A stretch of DNA of 64,000 nucleotides from an uncultured Lachnospiraceae bacterium. Lineage in GTDB: Bacteria; Bacillota; Clostridia; Lachnospirales; Lachnospiraceae. The notes beneath the pieces are model-generated. The model searched no databases. It was not told the origin of the DNA and was given only the letters and a program-made list of their open reading frames with translations. This document shows positions 44,749 through 51,687 of the stretch, one piece after another. The position numbers and the translations under genes are program-made. Each line of letters opens with the position of its first letter. The first letter of the stretch is position 1. The stretch is taken from NCBI GenBank assembly GCA_910578085.1, contig CAJTPM010000005.1, positions 1-64,000 of the forward strand. The letters run 5' to 3'.

Positions 44749-45840
44749 TTATAGTATATATTGTTTTAAAGGAGCTTCCCCCCACTCTCTCGGTGCAATG
44801 TATACGTTATACATCGGATGTCTAAAATAGTGACACACCTTCATTTCTATCGTCTCTCCCTTCGCTGATTGTGCTGTACAACCTAATGAAAATGCATCAT
44901 AATCTCTGCCTGTACCTTCCGGAGATATGGAAATACTTCCCTGATTTCTTTCATTAAATTCTTTGATTGCCAGATTCTCCCCAATATTCTCATATCCTTT
45001 GAATATATCATCAAAATACATAAAAATACGCGGCAAAACATTTTTACAATCTGTTTCAAGCATCTGAAGTACCGGAATTGTGGAAGTATAAATATCCACA
45101 TCTACCATCATTGCTCCGATTGGTGCCGGGCACATCTCCCAAAATTGGAGACTTGTCGCATGAATATCCCCCAGCACTAACTTCGCACTCGTCAATTTCT
45201 CTGCAAGCTGAGAGAAATTCATTTTATATGCCCCCATTTTAAATCGGAATAATTGATCCTTATAATCCGTCTCATATTCAGGCAATCCCTCTCCTGTATC
45301 AAATCCATACACCTGAATTTCAATATCAAACAACCGTCCTATTTCTCTGGCATGAAATTCCAAGGCTAAAAGTCCATTTCCTCCTGCCACACCAAATTCT
45401 ATTACGCTAATTGCCATTAACCCCAATTTCTTTGCCTCATTTGCGGCCGCCCATACAATTCTTGCATAATGAAGATACGGCAGCTTCCCCTCTTCAAAAT
45501 ACTTCTTGTAAAATGCCCTTCTTCTGCTAAATACGTCAACCAAATTTCTTTCCGCATCTAAAACCGGAAGCCATTCAATATTTTTCTCATAATATATGTT
45601 TCTAGCCTGCTCATATAAATGGTCCCCTCCGATTACAGTACAATTGTAATTTGTAATTTCTGAAACACATTCTACCCCCCCATACACCATTGCCTTTTCG
45701 TATTCTTTAACTCCTACTGCCCCCACAAATTTATCTTCTTCATCCAATACCAATGTCATCACACCTGTTTTACAAAAATTCCAGTATGCCTTGTAGATAT
45801 CATCTTTTTCATGAGCAACACATTCTAAAAATTTTTTCAT
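44749..45840 (-). CDS. CBS-pair fused to a TylF-like methyltransferase
   Basis: Residues 10-110 look like two CBS repeats (GVMTLVLDEEDKFVGAVGVK, IEWLPVLDAERNLVDVFSRR). The rest (about 120-363) is a methyltransferase-like fold with ISVIEFGVAGGNGLLALEF, VYGFDTGEGLPEYETDYKDQ, LVLGDIHATSLQ and MMVDVDIYTSTI, close to the macrocin O-methyltransferase (TylF) group that methylates sugars. GGAGA lies 8 bases before the ATG. It is next to the frameshifted methyltransferase and probably methylates a polymer sugar or polyol. CBS domains suggest regulation by an adenosyl ligand. Confidence 0.75.
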   Translation of the reverse strand: MKKFLECVAHEKDDIYKAYWNFCKTGVMTLVLDEEDKFVGAVGVKEYEKAMVYGGVECVSEITNYNCTVIGGDHLYEQARNIYYEKNIEWLPVLDAERNLVDVFSRRRAFYKKYFEEGKLPYLHYARIVWAAANEAKKLGLMAISVIEFGVAGGNGLLALEFHAREIGRLFDIEIQVYGFDTGEGLPEYETDYKDQLFRFKMGAYKMNFSQLAEKLTSAKLVLGDIHATSLQFWEMCPAPIGAMMVDVDIYTSTIPVLQMLETDCKNVLPRIFMYFDDIFKGYENIGENLAIKEFNERNQGSISISPEGTGRDYDAFSLGCTAQSAKGETIEMKVCHYFRHPMYNVYIAPREWGEAPLKQYIL

Positions 45841-45924
45841 TTATCCATTCTCCATATTCTCAAAAAATTGATTGTTAAATTTTTATGCCATTTTGACACC
45901 GGCCCACATAGCTATTCCCTGCGG

Positions 45925-46956
45925 TTATCCCACTTGTTTCTCTGCCATCCTGAGCCCCGCCTCAATCGCATCTAACATACTGTCCGCATTAGCCCGTCCC
46001 TCACCTGCCTTGCCAAACGCCGTTCCATGATCTACCGAAGCACGCACGATCGGCAATCCGATCGTACAATTAATTCCCCGCACGGACTTATATTGCCCTT
46101 TTTCCTCATCCCATTGGAATGCGTTCAGCTTTAAAGGAATATGCCCCTGGTCGTGATACATCGCAACCACAATATCATACATACCAGCCTTGCACTTCAC
46201 AAAAACAGTGTCCGGCGATTCCGGTCCCTCCACTTTGATACCGAGTTTTTTTGCCTCCTGTATCGCCGGAATGATCTCGCTGGCCTCCTCTGTTCCGAAT
46301 AATCCATCCTCCGAACAGTGAGGGTTTAATCCTGCCACACCAATCTGCGGATGATCGATTCCAAGCATCCTGCAGCCTTTGTCCGCCAGCTTTATCACTG
46401 TCAGCACCCTGTCTCTTCGTATCAGTCTGCATGCCTCGCTTAATGCACAATGCGTCGTAACATGAATCACACGCAGATTCTCACTCGCCAGAAGCATGGC
46501 ATAATCTTTCGTACCTGTATACTCTGCAAAAATCTCTGTATGCCCGCTGTAATGATGTCCCGCCATATTGATCGCTTCCTTGCTGATCGGAGCCGTAATC
46601 ACTGCAGCCGCCTTTCCCTCCATCGCAAGCCGGATCGCATAAACTACATACTGAAAAGATGCTTCTCCGCAAACTGCAGAATTTTCTTTATAATTCCAAC
46701 CGCCCGGTTTCAAATAATTCAGGTTAATATATTCAATCTGCCCAAATTCTCCCACTGCCTCCTCCATGGATTGTATTTCCCTCAAGACAGAACTTATACC
46801 CGAAAAACGGACAGCGTCTTTGAGCGCTTCATAATCCCCAATTACAACCGGAATACATCTTTCATACACAGACCTTTCTGTCAGCGCTTTCACTACAATT
46901 TCCGGCCCAATACCGGCAGGATCTCCCATTGTAATTGCGATTCTTTTTCTTTCCAT
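45925..46956 (-). CDS. PdxA-family 4-phosphate dehydrogenase
   Basis: The 343-residue protein has the PdxA hallmarks: ITMGDPAGIGPEIVVKAL, TAPISKEAINMAGHHYSGHT with a metal-binding His, GLNPHCSEDGLFG, AMYHDQGHIPLKL with the catalytic His, and SVDHGTAFGKAGEGRANADS. The family oxidises 4-phosphohydroxy-L-threonine or, in PdxA2 members, 4-phospho-threonate or erythronate, with loss of CO2. No other B6 genes are nearby, so a PdxA2-like or new role giving a three-carbon phosphate for the polymer is more likely. GAGGAGG precedes the ATG. Confidence 0.87.
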   Translation of the reverse strand: MERKRIAITMGDPAGIGPEIVVKALTERSVYERCIPVVIGDYEALKDAVRFSGISSVLREIQSMEEAVGEFGQIEYINLNYLKPGGWNYKENSAVCGEASFQYVVYAIRLAMEGKAAAVITAPISKEAINMAGHHYSGHTEIFAEYTGTKDYAMLLASENLRVIHVTTHCALSEACRLIRRDRVLTVIKLADKGCRMLGIDHPQIGVAGLNPHCSEDGLFGTEEASEIIPAIQEAKKLGIKVEGPESPDTVFVKCKAGMYDIVVAMYHDQGHIPLKLNAFQWDEEKGQYKSVRGINCTIGLPIVRASVDHGTAFGKAGEGRANADSMLDAIEAGLRMAEKQVG

Positions 46957-46979
46957 CGTTTATGGCCTCCTCAATAACC

Positions 46980-47411
46980 TTATGAAACAACCAGAATCTG
47001 TTTCCTGATATCAGTTGTTGATATCCCTTTGGTATACGGAACATAAACAACATCCACATTAATTTCAGCCAACACCTTTTCAAAGTTATTCCACCGTTCA
47101 GTTCCCTTCCAGTCATCCCCGATGAAAATCACATCAAAGTGGTATAACTCCCACAATTTTAATTTATCCCGGAATCGATTGATCTCCGCCCGGTCAACGC
47201 CTTTGATGGATTCTATAATTCTTTTACGGTCATTTTCATTGATGATTGGCCTGCGGTGCTTGTATTCCTCCACCACATCATCACCATGTACCCCTACGAT
47301 CAGATATTCACAGCGACTCTTTGCAGTCTGTATCATATTCAGATGCCCGACATGGAACAGGTCATACACTCCATCCGTATACCCGATTCTATATTTCTTT
47401 TCTTTCTCCAC
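46980..47411 (-). CDS. TagD-type glycerol-3-phosphate cytidylyltransferase
   Basis: The 143-residue protein has the full signature: YTDGVYDLFHVGHLNMI (HxGH), EEYKHRRPIINENDRKRII, DVIFIGDDWKGTERWN and KGISTTDIRKQI. It makes a CDP-polyol, classically CDP-glycerol, from CTP. GTG start with GAGGAG 9 bases upstream. It lies between the LicD-type and PdxA-like genes with 6- and 23-base gaps, so these act together. The real polyol may be an unusual three-carbon compound made by the PdxA-like and aminomutase-like enzymes. Confidence 0.88.
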   Translation of the reverse strand: MEKEKKYRIGYTDGVYDLFHVGHLNMIQTAKSRCEYLIVGVHGDDVVEEYKHRRPIINENDRKRIIESIKGVDRAEINRFRDKLKLWELYHFDVIFIGDDWKGTERWNNFEKVLAEINVDVVYVPYTKGISTTDIRKQILVVS

Positions 47412-47417
47412 CTTAAA

Positions 47418-48269
47418 CTACTCCTCTGTCAATTTTAATTCGGAAACCGGATGCACCTTACGCTTCTCAACCGGCGGCAATTCCATATAATTTTTGTATT
47501 TCACCTGAAGATATCCGTCATAATCCCTTGCCCCTGGAAGACACATTTCACTAAATGGATACTTCTTTAACTGTGTATACCATTTCCGTTCATAACCATA
47601 GATTCCTTTCGGTGTCGGAAACGTTAAAATACGCACCAGCCTGGTTTTCTTTTTCTGTCCCGCATCAATAAACTGTTGATAACTTTTCAGCAGTATTCCC
47701 ATTGGTATCAGCCGCATGATTTTGTAAGCCATTCTCATCCACACCTTCTTTTCAGTCCTGCTTCCCACTTCCGACCAGAAAAATTTTCGGTATAAAAAAC
47801 ACCTGAAAAAATGAATCCGTCTTTCCAGAAAACCGTCCGGCACATTGTCAAAAGGCATCAGATCTATGGAGATTCCCTGCTCGTAAGGCATAAACTCCTG
47901 TCCCAGCCTGATAAATGCCGTCCCCCGCCTGCGAAGCTTTCCATAGCCCCAGCGATATCCTTCCGTATCCCGCAAATCCTGCATGTAATATTTCTCATGA
48001 TTCAGTTCCGTTTTACAAGCCTCCCGGAACTTCTCGTATTCCGTTCTGAGAAATCCAATATCAGCATCGTCGTCCCACGGTATGTATCCTTTATGCCGAA
48101 TGGCTCCCAGCATGGTGCCGCCCACCATATTAAAATGGATTCCGCACTTTTTACAGATCCTCGCCACTTCCCCGATCAGATCCTGTTGAATAAGCTGAAT
48201 CTGTTTCAGTTCTTCCTCTGATATGTGATATTGCTGCTTACTTTCCGATGCGTTCATAAAATCTTCCAT
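47418..48269 (-). CDS. LicD-family phosphotransferase
   Basis: The 283-residue protein has the LicD nucleotidyltransferase-fold motifs FNMVGGTMLGAIRHKGYIPW then DDDADIGFLRTEYEKF, and a late basic region (PKGIYGYERKWYTQL). Family members transfer phosphocholine, ribitol phosphate or similar groups from CDP donors onto glycans. It is the first gene of the block that continues with the TagD-type enzyme, so its donor is probably that CDP-polyol. ATG at 48269 is used; an ATG 4 codons later is also possible. Confidence 0.85.
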   Translation of the reverse strand: MEDFMNASESKQQYHISEEELKQIQLIQQDLIGEVARICKKCGIHFNMVGGTMLGAIRHKGYIPWDDDADIGFLRTEYEKFREACKTELNHEKYYMQDLRDTEGYRWGYGKLRRRGTAFIRLGQEFMPYEQGISIDLMPFDNVPDGFLERRIHFFRCFLYRKFFWSEVGSRTEKKVWMRMAYKIMRLIPMGILLKSYQQFIDAGQKKKTRLVRILTFPTPKGIYGYERKWYTQLKKYPFSEMCLPGARDYDGYLQVKYKNYMELPPVEKRKVHPVSELKLTEE

Positions 48270-48296
48270 CTTCCTTTTGTCCGTCTATAATTACAC

Positions 48297-48347
48297 AACA
48301 AAAAATCTGACATAAAATATGACAATCCCATACTTTACATCAGATTT
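48297..48347 (-). terminator. Candidate terminator after the Rpn-type gene
   Basis: On the minus strand aaatctga (48347-48340) pairs with tcagattt (48310-48303), with an inner taaa/ttta stem past a small loop, and TTTTTTG follows. It would end the Rpn-type transcript before the LicD-type gene. No clear promoter for the LicD-type gene is seen in the short remaining leader. Confidence 0.55.
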
Positions 48348-48388
48348 CCTTATCAGATCTCTTCCCTGATCTTTCATTAAAAAAACTA

Positions 48389-49354
48389 TTATTTTTCTTC
48401 CATCCCAAACTCTGCAAACAGTTTCTGCTGATAAATCGGATCAGAGAGCGACTTCATAAAATCAGCAGTCCTTCCTGCCTCCGCCAGAAGCATACCGAGT
48501 TTGTTTACTCTCGTTTCACCCTGGCTTCTGCCTATCGCCTTTCCTCTTGCTTCACCCTCAGCTATGAGATAATCCAGTGCTGTATCCATCTTTACGCCTC
48601 CTTTTTCATCCCGCAAAACTTCATCCGCATATTCCATATACTTTTTATTATTCGTCACTGCACTTAAAGCATACCATGTTTCCCGATACATCACAACCAG
48701 TGACTTCAATTTTTCTCTGTCCACATGCTTTCTTTGAAGCAGCAGAAAAATTTTCAGATCTCCACTGAATCTGTCCGCATCTTCTTCCTTCATATGCTTT
48801 GCATCGATCAGGTTCATGCGGTAATCCGGAATCGTCTGTTTTGCCCACTCCTTCATAGTATCCGGAATATCCAGCATATCATACACACTGAGCGGCGCAT
48901 CCCACTTTTTTCTTCCCGTATATAATACAAGCGTCACTACCGGTATGATTTTAGTTCCCTTTGGCACTCCATCAGAATACTTCTTCAACTTTTTATCTCT
49001 TTTTGCCTTTTCAGAAATATTCCTGCACTGGGCGGAATACGACATCGCGTCAAGTTCCATACACCGAACTGGCATATAATAATGAATCCCCGTCTGCCCC
49101 TCCACTCCCATGATGAGCTGAAATGCCATCTTATCATCAAACAGCATGGTGATCTTCTGTGCATCCCTCAGCCGCTCCATACCCTTAAGCTGTCCGTCCT
49201 CCAGCCTGACCGTCTCCTGATTTACCGTATCAAGTTCCTGCAGCTTATCCGGATCAATTTCCACCTTCCCATGGAAAACTCCCTCACTGAACAGCTGGGC
49301 AAATATCGAACGAAGCTTTACAAAATTTTTCACACGGATATCTATGTCTCCCAT
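48389..49354 (-). CDS. Rpn-family PD-(D/E)XK nuclease/transposase-like protein
   Basis: The 321-residue protein resembles the Rpn group of Clostridia: HYYMPVRCMELDAMSYSAQC, IIPVVTLVLYTGRKKWDAPL (the conserved V-x-Y-G-x-x-x-W block), MKEWAKQTIPDYRMNLID and a C-terminal GEARGKAIGRSQGETR repeat-like tail. Rpn proteins are DNA nucleases related to transposases and are linked to recombination or defence. It breaks the polymer locus but has its own promoter (49414-49442) and terminator, so it looks like an inserted independent unit. Confidence 0.75.
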   Translation of the reverse strand: MGDIDIRVKNFVKLRSIFAQLFSEGVFHGKVEIDPDKLQELDTVNQETVRLEDGQLKGMERLRDAQKITMLFDDKMAFQLIMGVEGQTGIHYYMPVRCMELDAMSYSAQCRNISEKAKRDKKLKKYSDGVPKGTKIIPVVTLVLYTGRKKWDAPLSVYDMLDIPDTMKEWAKQTIPDYRMNLIDAKHMKEEDADRFSGDLKIFLLLQRKHVDREKLKSLVVMYRETWYALSAVTNNKKYMEYADEVLRDEKGGVKMDTALDYLIAEGEARGKAIGRSQGETRVNKLGMLLAEAGRTADFMKSLSDPIYQQKLFAEFGMEEK

Positions 49355-49413
49355 ATGTTTTCTCCTTCTATATATTTTCTAAATTATAATATATAGTATA
49401 TCATTTCGTAAAG

Positions 49414-49442
49414 AGTATATTTATCATATAATCTAATGTAAA
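49414..49442 (-). promoter_or_regulatory. Promoter of the Rpn-type gene
   Basis: Minus-strand TTTACA (49442-49437), a 17-base spacer and TATACT (49419-49414) lie 60 bases before the Rpn-type start in an AT-rich leader. Confidence 0.55.
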
Positions 49443-49520
49443 GTATGAAATTGTCAAGGTTCAATAAATCTATATCAAACATCGAATGCCCGTCTTCACC
49501 AGACATTCTTATGTCAGTCA

Positions 49521-49580
49521 GCTATCCATCTACTACTTACTATCCACTATCTGCTATCTAACTACCTGCTATCCATCAGC
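49521..49580. repeat. Degenerate CTATC/GATAG short repeats
   Basis: About 60 bases are made of imperfect copies of ctatcca, ctactac and ctatctg. gctatccatc occurs at 49521-49530 and again at 49568-49577, each next to a gtcag. It lies in the 271-base gap between the glycerophosphodiesterase and Rpn-type genes. No gene is seen there. Confidence 0.5.
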
Positions 49581-49625
49581 TGTCAGGCCACCATCAAACA
49601 ACAACTCCATCTCCCCAATCCATCC

Positions 49626-50351
49626 CTACAAATACACTTCCGGCTCATTCAGAATAATATCCGTTATCCCCTGCGCCTCAAGCGGTCCGAAATCAAGCTT
49701 TGTCCCGGTGGGTTTCTCCGGATACAGATGTCCGGACATCCAAACCCTCACCACATATCCCTCCAGTTCTTGCGCCTTCAGATCCATCCCTCTCCAGAAC
49801 GGATGAAGCGCCGCCGCCCCACAGCCGCCTCTCAGCTTATACAGACAGTCGGAAACCCTGCTGTCCAATATCCCCAGTTCTACGGCCGGATCCAGCCTCT
49901 TTAATTTTTCCAACGAAGCCGCATAAAAACTGGAATAAACCACAAATTCTTGCAGTCCTTTTTTCTGTATCAGCTCTACGATCTTTTCCTCCATACCAGG
50001 GTACGGATAGACACTATTTTTCAACTCTATATTCAGCTTTAAACCCGCTTTCATCTGCGACGTAAGCAGGTCGAGCACTTCCGTTATTGTAGGAACCTCC
50101 TGTGAAGGCTTGTCGTCCGCGTAAATATGAAGCTTTTTTATCTGGGAAAGTGTGTAATCCCTCACATATCCCATTCCCTCCGTCGTCCTGTCCACTCTCT
50201 CGTCATGGATGACGACCATCTCTCCATCCCTTGTCAGCTGGATATCCAGCTCGATTCCGGTTAACCCCGAAACCGCCGCCGCCTTTTCGAATGCCAGCAG
50301 CGTATTCTCAGGATATCTCTGGCTGCAGCCCCTGTGCGCCCATATTTTCAT
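49626..50351 (-). CDS. Glycerophosphodiester phosphodiesterase
   Basis: The 241-residue protein has the complete GDPD core: KIWAHRGCSQRYPENTLLAF (HRG and PENT), GIELDIQLTRDGEMVVIHDE with the metal-binding Glu and Asp and the second catalytic His, and LKLNIELKN. It lacks a signal peptide, so it probably acts in the cytosol, releasing glycerol phosphate or turning over polymer intermediates. Its first 44 bases overlap the end of the upstream cytidylyltransferase-oxidoreductase gene, so the two are coupled. Confidence 0.88.
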   Translation of the reverse strand: MKIWAHRGCSQRYPENTLLAFEKAAAVSGLTGIELDIQLTRDGEMVVIHDERVDRTTEGMGYVRDYTLSQIKKLHIYADDKPSQEVPTITEVLDLLTSQMKAGLKLNIELKNSVYPYPGMEEKIVELIQKKGLQEFVVYSSFYAASLEKLKRLDPAVELGILDSRVSDCLYKLRGGCGAAALHPFWRGMDLKAQELEGYVVRVWMSGHLYPEKPTGTKLDFGPLEAQGITDIILNEPEVYL

Positions 50352-51687
50352 AATCCCTGTTCTCCGATCTCATAAACTGTTCCATAATGCCCGCTAATGT
50401 TGCGGACTCGCCCCGCGTCAGCTTAAACTCACTGTTACTGCTGCCGTTTATCATGGACAGAAAATCGCTGATCTCGTAGCGCAGACCGTCTCCGAGAAAT
50501 ATTTCCGAATACTTATCTACTCTCCCCGCATCCTCATAATGCACCTCAAAATAGGACGTCTTCCACCAGGGCGCTTCCACCACGATATATCCTTTCGTCC
50601 CGGATATTAAGAGCCTTCCTTCGGATTTTACACCCAGTCCGCAGGTAGCGGTGGCAACCCCGGTGGGATAATTCAGGGAAACCTTCGTAAACAGATCCAG
50701 ACCCTTCTCCCCGTGTATGGCATCAAACCTGATGGATGTATAATCTTTCCCGAAAATCTTTAAGATCGGCAGCATCACATAACTGCCCAGTTCCGTAAAA
50801 CTGCCCCCGCAGATCCGGTCGTTTAACTCTCTGCTGTCTTCCTTTTCCAGTTTTGTAAAACAGGCCTCCACATTCCGCACGCTGCCTATGATACCGCTGC
50901 AGGCGATGCCCAGAAGCTTATGGAAGCCCGGGCAGTATGCGGTCTTGATTCCCTCAAATAAAATCAGATTCTTCTCTCTGGCAAGCGCAAACAACTCCTC
51001 AGCCTGAGCCCTGCGCAGTACCATTGGTTTTTCACAGAGCACATGCTTTTCATGCTCAAGCGCCGATTTAATATATCCGTAATGCGTATCATGGGGAGTG
51101 GCAATATACACCAGATCCACCGCCCGATAAAAGTCTTCTATCTCCTCATAGGGATCGATCTCCCACTTATCGGCAAATCTGACCGCGCTTTCCCTGTGGG
51201 GATTGTATACCCCCTGGGTGCTGACGCCGCTGACTAACTTTGCCTCCGGGATAAACCGTTCCGCAATCCTGCCTGTACCAATAATGCCGATTCTCTGAAT
51301 CGGACTGTTTTTCTCCCGCAGCATGGTGCTGGAAATATTCTTTGTCCGTTCCAGATAAACCACCCTGCAGTAATCGCTCAGATAATCAAAGGCGCCCGTC
51401 CAGTCGGAACCAATGGCAAAGATATCCACATGGAACCTGCGGATATCGTTTATTTTCTGTCCCTGGGATTCCTCAATGATGATCTCATCCGCAAAGCCCG
51501 CCTTTTTGACATTCTCGATACGCGTCACCAGAGAGTCAACCACATTCAGCTTGCCTCTGGTCTTATCGTATGCCTCCGTTGTCACACCGACAATCAGATA
51601 ATCCCCCAACTCTTTTGCCCGTTTCAACAGCCTGTAATGTCCCTCGTGGAAAAGGTCAAAGGTACCATAGGTAATTACTTTTATCAT
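50308..51687 (-). CDS. TagD-type cytidylyltransferase fused to a Gfo/Idh/MocA oxidoreductase
   Basis: Residues 1-130 are a cytidylyltransferase (VITYGTFDLFHEGHYRLLKR with HxGH, IFAIGSDWTGAFDYL, NISSTMLREK). Residues 133-459 are an NAD(P)-dependent sugar oxidoreductase (RIGIIGTGRIAERFIPEAK, YIATPHDTHYGYIKSAL, HVLCEKPMVLRRAQAEEL). The fusion suggests that one protein both oxidises or reduces a sugar or polyol phosphate and activates it with CTP. A 4-base overlap with the upstream gene and a 44-base overlap with the phosphodiesterase gene show tight coupling. The substrate is unknown. Confidence 0.85.
   Translation of the reverse strand: MIKVITYGTFDLFHEGHYRLLKRAKELGDYLIVGVTTEAYDKTRGKLNVVDSLVTRIENVKKAGFADEIIIEESQGQKINDIRRFHVDIFAIGSDWTGAFDYLSDYCRVVYLERTKNISSTMLREKNSPIQRIGIIGTGRIAERFIPEAKLVSGVSTQGVYNPHRESAVRFADKWEIDPYEEIEDFYRAVDLVYIATPHDTHYGYIKSALEHEKHVLCEKPMVLRRAQAEELFALAREKNLILFEGIKTAYCPGFHKLLGIACSGIIGSVRNVEACFTKLEKEDSRELNDRICGGSFTELGSYVMLPILKIFGKDYTSIRFDAIHGEKGLDLFTKVSLNYPTGVATATCGLGVKSEGRLLISGTKGYIVVEAPWWKTSYFEVHYEDAGRVDKYSEIFLGDGLRYEISDFLSMINGSSNSEFKLTRGESATLAGIMEQFMRSENRDYENMGAQGLQPEIS

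Noticed and set aside
49521..49580. Possible CRISPR-like array
   Set aside because: The units are too short, irregular and without spacers; no cas genes are present.
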